Notes: a model not told the origin generated them from the sequence alone. A stretch of 64,000 nt of DNA from Albidovulum denitrificans (GCF_002973535.1 NZ_PVEP01000006.1:124001-188000); one strand, 5' to 3'; counted from the stretch's first letter, positions 50,419 to 59,151 are shown. Translations and numbers: made by a program.

Positions 50419-51695
50419 GCTGCCCGCCTGCCGGATTTGAGAAGTTGCCTTGCACGGGGCATGGCTGAATCGAAGCGGTCCAGAATCTCCTGGCAGAGAT
50501 CGACGTCCAGAACCACGCCCGGCTTGAACTGCAACACCCGCTTGTCGAGCGACGAAAAGATCGCCCAGACCCCGTTTTCATAAAGCGCCCGCGACACCGC
50601 AACCGCGCCTTCGGGGTGGTCGAATTCCAGCCCCAGCACCACGCCCCGCTGCCGCACGCCCACGAAGATGTCGCTGTGGCGCTTCATCATCTCGGCCATG
50701 CCGCGTGCGAAGAACTCTGCCACGAAATGCACGTTCGATATGACCTCGGGCCGTTGCAGCATCTCGATGACGTGGTGGCCGACGACGCAGCCAAGCTCTG
50801 ACCCGCCGGAGGTGGAGATATGGGCCGCCCCATCCTCGATCAGCCAGCCGCCGCAGTCCTCATCGACCATGCAGGCGCTGATCGGATAGATGCCACCGCC
50901 AAGGCCCTTGCCGCAGACGAAGATGTCGGGTTTCAGGCCGTATCCTTGCCAGCCCCACATGATGCCGGTCCGCATCAGGCCGGTCTGCACCTCATCGGAG
51001 ATGAACTTGGTGCCGTATTTGTGGCAGAGGTCCTGACAGGCTTTCAGATAGCCGTCGCGCGGCATCGGGAAACCGTAGGTCGCGGGGATGGTCTCGACGA
51101 TAAAGGCGGCGACGTCGCCGTTGCGCAGCACCTCTTCCAGCGCGCCTTCGTCGTTGAAGGGGACCTGGATGAATTCGTCGGGCCGATCGGCGAGGAAGAT
51201 CTTGGAAAACCGTTCATCCCCGGTGGCGACCGACAGGCCGGAATGGCCGTGATAGCCCTTGATGATCGACACGATCTTGCGCCGCTTGGTGGCGTAACGC
51301 GCCGTTTTCAGGGCGATTTCCACCGCCTCGGCCCCGCCCGACCCGAAGATCGCGTATTTCATGTGCGGCGCGGTCTTGACCAGCTTTTCGGCAAAGGCCG
51401 CCCGCGCGACGGAAGGAAACCAGTGGTTGCCCATGTCGAAATAGTCGAGCCCGGATTTCAGCACCTCGACCAGTTCGGGGTGACGGTGGCCGAAATTGTA
51501 GGTCCCGCCGTTCAGGTGCAGGTCGATCAGCCGCTTGCCCGACATGTCGTAAAGGAAATAGCCCTCGCGACGGTCGATCACCATGGGCGTGCCGGCATCC
51601 TTCCAGAAGCTGACCTTGCCGGGGTTCCAGTACTCCGCCGCCTTCGCGAGGAGGTCCTCCTTCGAGTCAAAAGCGAAGTATCCGTAGTTGAACAC
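50415..51695 (-). CDS. Class III aminotransferase-fold PLP enzyme, probable aminopropanol-phosphate phospho-lyase
   Basis: 426 residues from a GTG at 51695 that follows GGGAG at good spacing (MFNYGYFAFD...); another GTG at 51716 is less well placed. Lys263 (VCGKGLGGGIYP) should form the PLP Schiff base and Asp234 (FISDEVQTG) binds the ring nitrogen. In the aminoacetone utilization microcompartment an enzyme of this class removes phosphate and ammonia from 1-amino-2-propanol phosphate to give propionaldehyde. First gene of the operon. A plain transaminase is the alternative. Confidence 0.85.
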   Translation of the reverse strand: MFNYGYFAFDSKEDLLAKAAEYWNPGKVSFWKDAGTPMVIDRREGYFLYDMSGKRLIDLHLNGGTYNFGHRHPELVEVLKSGLDYFDMGNHWFPSVARAAFAEKLVKTAPHMKYAIFGSGGAEAVEIALKTARYATKRRKIVSIIKGYHGHSGLSVATGDERFSKIFLADRPDEFIQVPFNDEGALEEVLRNGDVAAFIVETIPATYGFPMPRDGYLKACQDLCHKYGTKFISDEVQTGLMRTGIMWGWQGYGLKPDIFVCGKGLGGGIYPISACMVDEDCGGWLIEDGAAHISTSGGSELGCVVGHHVIEMLQRPEVISNVHFVAEFFARGMAEMMKRHSDIFVGVRQRGVVLGLEFDHPEGAVAVSRALYENGVWAIFSSLDKRVLQFKPGVVLDVDLCQEILDRFDSAMPRARQLLKSGRRAA

Positions 51696-51745
51696 CTGAT
51701 TCTCCCGTCCTGCCACAGAAAGCCTAGCATCAGAGTTTTGTCTTG

Positions 51746-51781
51746 CAACATATTTTGCCCGACTTCGGTCATTTTATGTTG
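51746..51781. promoter_or_regulatory. Inverted repeat in the divergent promoter of the microcompartment locus
   Basis: CAACATA (51746-51752) and TATGTTG (51775-51781) are perfect inverted arms separated by 22 bases, flanked inside by T/A runs. On the minus strand TTGCAA at the left arm and TAGGCT 16 bases further form a plausible -35/-10 for the shell operon, so a protein on this repeat would cover that promoter. The DeoR-family gene 60 bases to the right is the likely binder. Confidence 0.5.
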
Positions 51782-51840
51782 GGATTTTTGTCCGCCTGCC
51801 CATAGAGTAGGCTCTGGAAGAATCCGCCACGGGACCGCGC

Positions 51841-52599
51841 ATGTCGAAAAAGTCGATCCGCCACGACCAGATATTGAGCGCGCTTGAGGTCAATCCCTCG
51901 ATCCGCGTCAGCGCGCTGTCCGAACGGCTTGGCGTCTCGGCCGAGACGATCCGCCGCGATCTGGCCGAGCTTGACGAAACCGGCCGGATCAGGCGGACCT
52001 ATGGCGGCGCGGTACGCACCAAGGCGTTCGAACCGGCGCTGTCCGAACGCTCCAAGCTGCATATCGAGGCGCGCGAGAGGATCGCGCAACTGGCCGTGGC
52101 GCGGATCGGCGAGGCGCACAGTCTTTTCATCAGCGGGGGCGCGACCGCGTTGCATTTCGCCCGCGCCCTGCGCACGATCGAGCGTCCGCTGACCGTGCTG
52201 ACCGCCGCCTTCAGCATCGCCACCGAATTGTCGATGAACCCGCTGATTCAGGTCATGGCGCTGCCCGGCTTCGTGGAACCGAAAGAGGGTCTGGTCCACG
52301 GCGCCGAGACCCTGAAGTTCATCCATCAGTTTCACGCCCCGATCACCGTCATGGGCGCCTCTGGCATCGACGAGGACGGCGCGAGCGAGGCGCTGCCCCA
52401 TGCGGCGCAGGTCTATTCCGCGATGACCAGCCACGCCGATGAGGTACTGATCGTTGCCGACAGTTCGAAATTCGGGAACCGCTCGCTTCAGCAGATTGTT
52501 GACTGGGACCGCAACGTGACGCTTGTCACCGATGCCGCCCCGCCGCCACGGATCGCCAGTGCGATCCGGCAACGCGGGGCCGAGGTCATCTGGGGCTGA
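51841..52599 (+). CDS. DeoR-family transcriptional regulator
   Basis: 252 residues. The N-terminal DeoR helix-turn-helix (ILSALEVNPSIRVSALSERLGVSAETIRRDLAELDETGRIRRTYGGAV) is followed by a sugar-isomerase-like effector domain (ISGGATALHFARAL, VLIVADSSKFG). Such proteins usually repress until a phosphorylated intermediate binds; 1-amino-2-propanol phosphate would be a reasonable ligand (inference). It is divergent from the microcompartment operon and 23 bases upstream of the diol dehydratase genes, linking both. Confidence 0.92.
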   Translation: MSKKSIRHDQILSALEVNPSIRVSALSERLGVSAETIRRDLAELDETGRIRRTYGGAVRTKAFEPALSERSKLHIEARERIAQLAVARIGEAHSLFISGGATALHFARALRTIERPLTVLTAAFSIATELSMNPLIQVMALPGFVEPKEGLVHGAETLKFIHQFHAPITVMGASGIDEDGASEALPHAAQVYSAMTSHADEVLIVADSSKFGNRSLQQIVDWDRNVTLVTDAAPPPRIASAIRQRGAEVIWG

Positions 52600-52622
52600 C
52601 CGGGCAGGGCAGGGGGGCCGAA

Positions 52623-54887
52623 ATGGACAGCAATCGGTGGAAGCGGTTCGACGACTGGGACGCGCGCGCCCTGCGGCTGGACAAGTTCGCGGCCGAGGAC
52701 CCGGAGAACGGCTTTTCCGCCTTCGCGGGCAAGGCGGACCCGGCGCCCGGCCTGGGCCTTGCCGATGGTGTCGTCACCGCCATGGACGGTGTCGCAGCGG
52801 CCGATTTCGACATGATCGACGCCTTCATCGCCGCCCATCACATCGACCCCGCCATCGCGGAAGAGGCGATGGCGATCCCCTCGACCGACCTTGCGCGGAT
52901 GCTGGTCGACATCAACGTGCCGCGCACCGACCTGACGCGGCTGGCGCGCGGGCTGACCCCGGCGAAACTGGCCGAGGTGGTGGCGGGGCTGAACGCGATG
53001 GAAATCGCCTTTGCCTATTCCAAGATGCGCGCGCGCCGCACCCCCGGCAATCAGGCGCATGTGACCAACGCCAAGGATGATCCCTTGCAACTTGCCGCCG
53101 ATGCCGCCGTCGCCGTCGCGCTGGGATTTGATGAGATCGAGACGACGATGCGCGTCGCGCGCAATTCATGGTCAAACGCACTGGCCTGCTGTGTCGGCGC
53201 CGCCGTGGGCAAGCCCGGTACGCTGTTCCAATGTTCCAGCGAAGAGGCGGAGGAGCTTGAGATCGGCATGGCCGGCTTCACCTCTTACGCCGAAACCGTG
53301 TCGGTCTACGGCACCGAAAGCGCCTTTGTCGACGGCGACGACACGCCCTGGTCGAAGGCCTGGCTGGCGGCCGCCTATGCCTCGCGCGGGATCAAGATGC
53401 GCTGCACCTCGGGCGCGGCCTCCGAACTTCTGATGGGCTTTCATGAGGCCAAGTCGCTGCTTTATCTTGAGGCGCGCTGCCTCTGCCTTCAGCGTGGCAT
53501 GGGCGCGCAGGGGACGCAGAACGGCGGCATCGACGGCGCGCCGCTTGCCTCCTCCATGCCGGGCGGGGTGCGGGAGATCATGGCAGAGAACCTGATCGCC
53601 GTCTGGCTCGACCTCGAATGCGCCTCGGGCAACGATGCGCGGCATTCGGAATCCGACATGCGCGTCGGGGCGAAGATCCTGCCCTACCTGATCGGCGGCT
53701 CCGACCTGATCTGTTCCGGCTTTGGCAGCATCCTGAAATACGACAACTCCTTCAACCCGTCCTCGTTCAACGGCGAGGAGCTTGAGGAATATCTGGTCCT
53801 TCAGCGCGATTTCGAGGCCGATGGCGGGCTGACCTCCATCGAGGATGCCGCCGCGCTGGATATCCGCCGCCGCGCCATCGACGCGCTGGCCCATGTGATG
53901 AAGGACCTTGGCCTTGCCGAGACGACGGAGGAGATGAAGCGCTCGGTCGCCGTCGCGTCGGGGTCGCGGGACACGCAGAGCTTTTCGCCCGGTGAGGTCG
54001 CTGTCATCAGCGACAGGATCAAGGGCAGGGGGCTGACCATCCTTGACGTGATCCGGTCCCTCGATCGCGGCGGGTTCCGGGCGGAGGCGGAGAACCTGCT
54101 GTTCCTCGTCAAGCTGCGCGTTTCGGGCGACTATCTTCAGACCTCCGCCGTGGTGCGCGACGGGCGGGTCGTCAGCGCGGTGAACGATCCCAATGACTAT
54201 ACCGGCCCCGGTACCGGCTATCGCCTGACCGAAGCGCGGCGCAAGGAACTGGCCGCGATCCGCGACGTCCTGACGCGCGAGGAGGTGCTGCGCGCCGAGG
54301 CCGCCGCGGAGGAGGGCGAGGCCCGCGCGGTTCGCTACAACGACATGGGTCCTGCCAGGGCGGGGACCGATCCGGGGGAGGTGGTCGTCGGCCTCAGCCC
54401 CGGCTTTGGCACACGGATCTTCCGAACGCTCGCCGGGCATCGGCTGAGCGCCGTTGTGCGGGCGATCGGCGCGGGGGTCGCGCGCGGCGGCGGGCGGATG
54501 CGCGTCGTCCGGTTGCGCCATACCGCCGATACCTCTTTCCTTGGCCTCAGCGCGGCGCGGTTGTCGGGGTCGGGCATCGGCATCGGGCTGCAAGCGAAGG
54601 GGACGGCAGTGATCCATCAGAAGGACCGCCTGCCGCACAATAACCTTGAGCTGTTTTCGAACGCCCCGATCACGACGCTCGATCATTACGAAGGGATGGG
54701 GTTCAACGCCGCGACCTATGCGGCGGGCGGCTTTCCCGAACCCGTCGTCGTGCCGACGAATGGCGAGGCGCTTGGCGCGCGCTTCCATGCCCGCGTCGCG
54801 CTGACCTATGCCATCGAAACCGCCATGACCGAAAATGGCGCCTCTCCCGAAGAGGTGCGGATCGAATTTGTGGATCAGAAGACATGA
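52623..54887 (+). CDS. Coenzyme-B12 diol/glycerol dehydratase, fused large and medium subunits
   Basis: 754 residues. Residues 1 to about 555 match the PduC/PddA large subunit and about 583-754 the PduD/PddB medium subunit (GEVVVGLSPGFGTRIF, RLSGSGIGIGLQAKGTAVIHQ, NNLELFSNAPITTLDHY). By hand alignment the Klebsiella active-site residues are kept: Gln144, His146, Glu173, Glu224, Gln299, Asp338 and Ser365 here. Two pocket residues differ: Klebsiella Ser301 is Asp304 and Gln336 is Ala339. It would convert 1,2-propanediol, glycerol or an unusual diol to an aldehyde. Subunits are usually separate genes. No reactivating factor gene is present in the window. Confidence 0.93.
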   Translation: MDSNRWKRFDDWDARALRLDKFAAEDPENGFSAFAGKADPAPGLGLADGVVTAMDGVAAADFDMIDAFIAAHHIDPAIAEEAMAIPSTDLARMLVDINVPRTDLTRLARGLTPAKLAEVVAGLNAMEIAFAYSKMRARRTPGNQAHVTNAKDDPLQLAADAAVAVALGFDEIETTMRVARNSWSNALACCVGAAVGKPGTLFQCSSEEAEELEIGMAGFTSYAETVSVYGTESAFVDGDDTPWSKAWLAAAYASRGIKMRCTSGAASELLMGFHEAKSLLYLEARCLCLQRGMGAQGTQNGGIDGAPLASSMPGGVREIMAENLIAVWLDLECASGNDARHSESDMRVGAKILPYLIGGSDLICSGFGSILKYDNSFNPSSFNGEELEEYLVLQRDFEADGGLTSIEDAAALDIRRRAIDALAHVMKDLGLAETTEEMKRSVAVASGSRDTQSFSPGEVAVISDRIKGRGLTILDVIRSLDRGGFRAEAENLLFLVKLRVSGDYLQTSAVVRDGRVVSAVNDPNDYTGPGTGYRLTEARRKELAAIRDVLTREEVLRAEAAAEEGEARAVRYNDMGPARAGTDPGEVVVGLSPGFGTRIFRTLAGHRLSAVVRAIGAGVARGGGRMRVVRLRHTADTSFLGLSAARLSGSGIGIGLQAKGTAVIHQKDRLPHNNLELFSNAPITTLDHYEGMGFNAATYAAGGFPEPVVVPTNGEALGARFHARVALTYAIETAMTENGASPEEVRIEFVDQKT

Positions 54888-55300
54888 CCCGGCCAAAGGA
54901 CTATCCGCTTGCTGAAACTTCGCCGGAAAGCGTGACCGGCCCGCGCGGCAAGACGCTTGATGCGCTGACCATGGATGCGGTCGCGCAAGGCGCGCTTGGG
55001 GTCGAGGATATCCGCATCACGCCCGAAACCCTCGCCCGGCAGGCCGGGGTCGCCCGCGCGGCGGGGCGGGGGGCGTTGGCGGAGAATTTCGAACGGGCGG
55101 CCGAAATGACGCGCCTGCCCGAGGCGGAGATCATGCGCATCTACGAACTGCTGCGCCCCGGCCGCGCCGGGTCCGGTGCGGCGCTGGCCGAGGTGGCGGA
55201 GAGGCTGGAGAGCGAGTTCGCCGCCCCCCGGCTGGCCGCCTTCATCCGTCAGGCGGCGGTGCAATATGACCGGCGCAATCTCTATCGCCAGCGGTTCTGA
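54884..55300 (+). CDS. Diol/glycerol dehydratase small subunit
   Basis: 138 residues, overlapping the fused large/medium gene (ATGA). DYPLAETSPESV, KTLDALTMDAV, DIRITPETLARQAGVARAAGR and LAENFERAAEMTRLPEAEIMRIYELLRPGR match PduE/PddC. It lacks the roughly 30-residue N-terminal extension that solubilises or targets PduE in the Pdu compartment, so encapsulation by that route is not indicated. It closes the dehydratase unit. Confidence 0.93.
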   Translation: MTRPKDYPLAETSPESVTGPRGKTLDALTMDAVAQGALGVEDIRITPETLARQAGVARAAGRGALAENFERAAEMTRLPEAEIMRIYELLRPGRAGSGAALAEVAERLESEFAAPRLAAFIRQAAVQYDRRNLYRQRF

Positions 55301-55347
55301 CGGCGCCCGCCCCGACCGGCAGCCGCCTTGACAAAGTGGCAGGCGAA

Positions 55348-55371
55348 GGATTGCTCTGCCTGACGCAATCC
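55348..55371 (+). repeat. Small inverted repeat in the gap before the second molybdenum hydroxylase
   Basis: GGATTG (55348-55353) and CAATCC (55366-55371) are perfect arms 12 bases apart, within the 256-base gap at 55301-55556. A TTGACA hexamer at 55328-55333 may be a -35 but no good -10 follows. The rest of the gap shows nothing that I recognise. Confidence 0.35.
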
Positions 55372-55556
55372 GCGATGTCGCTAAAAAAGGCGCTGGAATC
55401 CCCCGGCGGGGAATGACAAGGTCACGCCTGAAAGATCGCAACGCGCGGCAACGGCCCTGCGGGCGGCGTAGACAGTTTCATGCACAGACCCCGGCCGGGG
55501 ACGGGCAATCGGATTGCCGCGTCGCCACCGGGGACGGACGATAGGGGAGATGCGAC

Positions 55557-56420
55557 ATGCGCTATCACACACCGGCAACATTCGAGGCCGCCGCGGCGTT
55601 GGCGGCGGAGGCGTCCGGCGTGACGCGGTTTCTGGCTGGCGGCACGGATGTTCTTGTGCAGTTGCGCGCGGGCATGGTGACCCCGGACGACCTGATCGAC
55701 CTGAAGAAGATCGACGGCGTGAAGACGATGGCGCGCACGAAGGATGGCGGCTGGCAGATCGGCGTGGCGGTTTCGGGGGCCGAGCTTGGGGCGAACGCCG
55801 CGCTGGTCGCGGACTGGCCCGGCGTGGTCGAGGGGATGGAGCTTGTCGGCTCCACCCAGGTTCAGGGCCGCGCGACGCTGGTCGGGAACCTCTGCAACGG
55901 CTCCCCCGCCGCCGACAGCGTGCCGGGGCTGGTTGCCGCCGGGGCGACGGTGACGGTCACCGGCCCGTCGGGCAGCCGTGAGGTTCCGGTCGGGGAGATC
56001 CCGGCAGGGCCGGGCAAGACCGCGCTGAAGAAGGGCGAGGTGATTTCCGGCGTCACGCTTCCGCCGCGCGGCAAGAACGGCGGCGACGCCTATCTGCGGT
56101 TCATTCCGAGGACGGAGATGGATATCGCGGTCGTCGGCTGCGCCGTGAACCTGCGCCTTGACGGCGACAAGATCGCCGAGGCGCGTGTGGTTCTGGGCGC
56201 GGTTGCCCCCACCGTAATCGTGGTGCCGGAGGCCGCGAAGGCCATCATCGGCACCACGCTGGACGACGCGGCGCTGGAAAAGCTCGCCCAAGCGGCATCG
56301 GCCGCCTGCAAACCCATCGACGACAAGCGCGGGACGGTCGCATTCCGCACCGACGTGGCCGGGGTGCTGGCCCGTCGGGCCGCGAAGATCGCCTATGACC
56401 GCGCCAAAGGAGCCAAGTGA
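55557..56420 (+). CDS. Molybdenum hydroxylase FAD-binding subunit (second system)
   Basis: 287 residues; AGGGGAGATGCGAC precedes the ATG. FAD motifs are TRFLAGGTDVLVQLRAG near residue 25 and GRATLVGNLCNGSPAADSVPGL near residue 105, and the C-terminal CO dehydrogenase flavoprotein domain follows (GCAVNLRLDGDKIAEARVVLGAVAPTVI). First gene of a four-gene operon whose order (FAD, FeS, Mo, ThiS-like) differs from the system at 20.4-24.7 kb. Confidence 0.92.
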   Translation: MRYHTPATFEAAAALAAEASGVTRFLAGGTDVLVQLRAGMVTPDDLIDLKKIDGVKTMARTKDGGWQIGVAVSGAELGANAALVADWPGVVEGMELVGSTQVQGRATLVGNLCNGSPAADSVPGLVAAGATVTVTGPSGSREVPVGEIPAGPGKTALKKGEVISGVTLPPRGKNGGDAYLRFIPRTEMDIAVVGCAVNLRLDGDKIAEARVVLGAVAPTVIVVPEAAKAIIGTTLDDAALEKLAQAASAACKPIDDKRGTVAFRTDVAGVLARRAAKIAYDRAKGAK

Positions 56421-56899
56421 TGAGCAAGATTCATGTGACGACGAAGGTCAATGGCGACGACGTGGAATTCCTCGCCGACCCGCGCGAAAGCCTTCTGGAT
56501 TGCCTGCGCGACAAGCTTGACCTGACCGGCGCCAAGGAAGGCTGCGGCACCGGCGATTGCGGGGCCTGCTCGGTGTCGCTCGATGGGACGCTTGTCTGTT
56601 CCTGCCTCGTCCTCGGGGTCGAGGCGCAGGGCAAGACCATCGAGACGGTCGAGGGCATGGCGCAGGACGGCGACCTGCATCCGCTTCAGCGCAAGTTCAT
56701 CGAACATGCCGCGCTGCAATGCGGCTTCTGCACGCCGGGCATCCTTGTCGCGGCGAAGAACCTGCTGGAACGCAACCCCGACCCGACCGAGACCGAGATC
56801 CGCTATTGGCTGGCCGGCAACCTCTGCCGTTGCACCGGCTATGACAAGATCGTCCGCGCGGTACAGGATGCCGCCGCCGAAATGAGAGGAGCCGCGTGA
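56420..56899 (+). CDS. Molybdenum hydroxylase [2Fe-2S] subunit (second system)
   Basis: 159 residues from the ATG at 56420, which uses the last base of the previous stop (TGATG). [15 protein letters not shown] holds the plant-type cluster; CGFCTPGI and LCRCTGY hold the second. Unlike the first system, there is no CoxG extension. Confidence 0.94.
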   Translation: MSKIHVTTKVNGDDVEFLADPRESLLDCLRDKLDLTGAKEGCGTGDCGACSVSLDGTLVCSCLVLGVEAQGKTIETVEGMAQDGDLHPLQRKFIEHAALQCGFCTPGILVAAKNLLERNPDPTETEIRYWLAGNLCRCTGYDKIVRAVQDAAAEMRGAA

Positions 56900-59145
56900 T
56901 GCCGAAGGATGAACTGAAGACCAGCTTCAAGTGGATCGGCACCCGGCCCGACCGGCCGGACGGTCTGGATAAGGTGACGGGCCGGGCGCGCTATGGCGCG
57001 GATTTCAGCCTGCCCAACATGCTTCATGCCGCCGTGGTGCGCAGCCCCCACGCCCATGCGCGGATCAAGAAGATCGACGCCTCGAAGGCGCTGGCGCTGG
57101 ATGGCGTCAAGGCGGTGGTGACGCGCGCCGACCTGCCCACGGGCCTCTCGGGTGAGGATCTGAACCTTCAGGACAACACGCTTGCGGGCGACGTGGCGCT
57201 TTATGACGGCCACGCGGTCGCGGCCGTCGCGGCGACCTCGGCGCTTCTGGCGAAGGACGCCGCGAAGCTGATCGAGGTGGAGTATGAGGTCCTGCCCCAT
57301 GTGATCGACGTCGATGACGCTTTCCGCGCCGACGCGCCGGTGATCCGTCCCGGCCTGGCCGACCATTCCGTGCCGAAAGGCGCCCCCGGCAACGTGACGC
57401 GCTATATCGAGTTCGGCCATGGCGATGTCGCGGCGGGCTTTGCCGAGGCCGATCTGGTGCGGGAGGAAACCTACAAGACCGAAGCCACCCATCAGGGCTA
57501 TATCGAGCCCCATGCCTGCGTCGGCCAGATGGGCGCCGACGGCAAGGGTGAGATGTGGGTCTGCACCCAGGGCCAGTGGTATGTCCGCCGCATGTGCGCG
57601 GCCGTGCTTGGCACCGAGGCATCGCAGCTGCGCGTCACCCCGTCCGAGATCGGCGGCGGCTTTGGCGGCAAGACGACGATCTTCATGGAGCCGCTGGCGC
57701 TTGCCCTCAGCCGCAAGGCCGGGGGGCGTCCGGTAAAGCTGGTGATGAGCCGGTCCGAGGTGCTGCGCGCCACCGGGCCGACCGCCTCGGCCTCCATGGA
57801 CGTCAAGATCGGCATGAAGAAGGACGGTCGCATCACCGCAGGCACGGTCAGCTTCCGCATGCAAGGCGGGGCCTTCCCCGGCATGTCCCCGATCGGCGAG
57901 GCGCTGCCTTGCGCCTTTGCCTGCTATGACATGCCGAACGTGCATCACGAAGCCTATGAGGTGCTGGCGAACCGCCCGAAAGCGGCCGCCTACCGCGCGC
58001 CCGGCTCGCCCATGGCGGCCTTCGCGGTCGAAAGCCTTGTCGATGAGATGTCGCGCGAACTGGGCCTTGACCCGATCGACGTGCGCCTGACCAACGGCGC
58101 GAAGGAAGGCACCAAGTCGAGCTATGGTCCGAAGTTCAACCAGATCGGCCTGGTAGAGACGCTGGAGGCCGCCAAGGCGCATCCCAACTACGCCGCCCCG
58201 CTTGGCCCCAATCAGGGCCGCGGCGTCGCCTCGGGCTTCTGGTTCAACCATGGCGGGGAGACCTCCGTCTCTGTCGCCATCGGTGAGGACGGGACCGTGC
58301 AGGTCTCTGTCGGCACACCGGACATCGGCGGCAGCCGCGCCTCCATCGCGCTGATGACGGCGGAAACCTTCGGCATCGACTATGACGATGTGCGGGTGAA
58401 CGTGGTCGAAACCGGCGCGCTTGGCGTCAATGAACCGACCCATGGCAGCCGCGCCACGCATTCGAACGGCAAGGCGATGTATGAGGCCGCCGGTCAGGCG
58501 ATCCGGGAACTGTGCAAGCGCGCCGCCGCCGACTGGGGCATCGACGCCGAGGCCGTGGAATGGGCCGATGGCGCGGCGCAACCCGCAGGACCCAACGCCG
58601 GAAAGTTCCCGCCGATGAGCCTGCGTGAGATCGCGGGCAAGATGGGATCGACGGGCGGCCCGATCTCTGGCCACCATGAGATCACGATGGGCGGTGTCGG
58701 CGCCAGCTTTGGCACCCATGTCGTCGATGTGGAGGTCGACCCCGAAACCGGGCGGACCACGATCCTGCGCTATCTGGTGGTGCAGGATGCGGGCCGCGCG
58801 ATCCACCCGGCCTATGTCGAGGGCCAGTATCAGGGCGGCGCCGCGCAGGGGATCGGCTGGGCGCTGAACGAAAGCTACATCTATGGCAAGGACGGGCGGT
58901 TGCAGAACACCGTCTTCCTCGACTACCGCATTCCCGTCGCCTCGGACCTGCCGATGATCGACACGGTCATCGTCGAGGTGCCGAACCCCGGCCACCCCTA
59001 CGGCGTGCGCGGCGTGGGCGAGACCGGCATCACGCCGCCCTTGCCCGCCATCGCCAGCGCCGTTGCAGCCGCCACCGGCGTGCGGCTGCGCGAACTGCCG
59101 ATGTCGCCGCCCAAGGTCCTGGCCGCCATCAAGGCCAGGGGCTGA
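56899..59145 (+). CDS. Molybdenum hydroxylase molybdopterin-binding subunit (second system)
   Basis: 748 residues from the ATG at 56899 (again TGATG coupling). Motifs are GGGFGGKTTIFMEPLAL, AAYRAPGSPMAAFAVESLVDEM and the C-terminal GVRGVGETGITPPLPAI with the active-site Glu. It groups by eye with the xanthine dehydrogenase/4-hydroxybenzoyl-CoA reductase alpha family. The substrate cannot be read from the sequence; N-heterocycles or aldehydes are the usual classes. Confidence 0.92.
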   Translation: MPKDELKTSFKWIGTRPDRPDGLDKVTGRARYGADFSLPNMLHAAVVRSPHAHARIKKIDASKALALDGVKAVVTRADLPTGLSGEDLNLQDNTLAGDVALYDGHAVAAVAATSALLAKDAAKLIEVEYEVLPHVIDVDDAFRADAPVIRPGLADHSVPKGAPGNVTRYIEFGHGDVAAGFAEADLVREETYKTEATHQGYIEPHACVGQMGADGKGEMWVCTQGQWYVRRMCAAVLGTEASQLRVTPSEIGGGFGGKTTIFMEPLALALSRKAGGRPVKLVMSRSEVLRATGPTASASMDVKIGMKKDGRITAGTVSFRMQGGAFPGMSPIGEALPCAFACYDMPNVHHEAYEVLANRPKAAAYRAPGSPMAAFAVESLVDEMSRELGLDPIDVRLTNGAKEGTKSSYGPKFNQIGLVETLEAAKAHPNYAAPLGPNQGRGVASGFWFNHGGETSVSVAIGEDGTVQVSVGTPDIGGSRASIALMTAETFGIDYDDVRVNVVETGALGVNEPTHGSRATHSNGKAMYEAAGQAIRELCKRAAADWGIDAEAVEWADGAAQPAGPNAGKFPPMSLREIAGKMGSTGGPISGHHEITMGGVGASFGTHVVDVEVDPETGRTTILRYLVVQDAGRAIHPAYVEGQYQGGAAQGIGWALNESYIYGKDGRLQNTVFLDYRIPVASDLPMIDTVIVEVPNPGHPYGVRGVGETGITPPLPAIASAVAAATGVRLRELPMSPPKVLAAIKARG

Positions 59146-59151
59146 TCACGG

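Noticed and set aside
46627-55300. A standard propanediol-utilization (Pdu) locus
   Set aside because: There is no PduGH reactivase, PduL, PduW, PduQ, PduS/T or PduO, and the kinase, phospho-lyase-like and SDR genes fit the aminopropanol type. Only the dehydratase is Pdu-like.
56839-58995. A 718-codon open frame on the minus strand opposite the second molybdenum subunit gene
   Set aside because: It is antisense to a gene with clear family motifs, its translation is Arg/Ala/Gly/His-rich without domain structure, and such frames are common in high-GC DNA.
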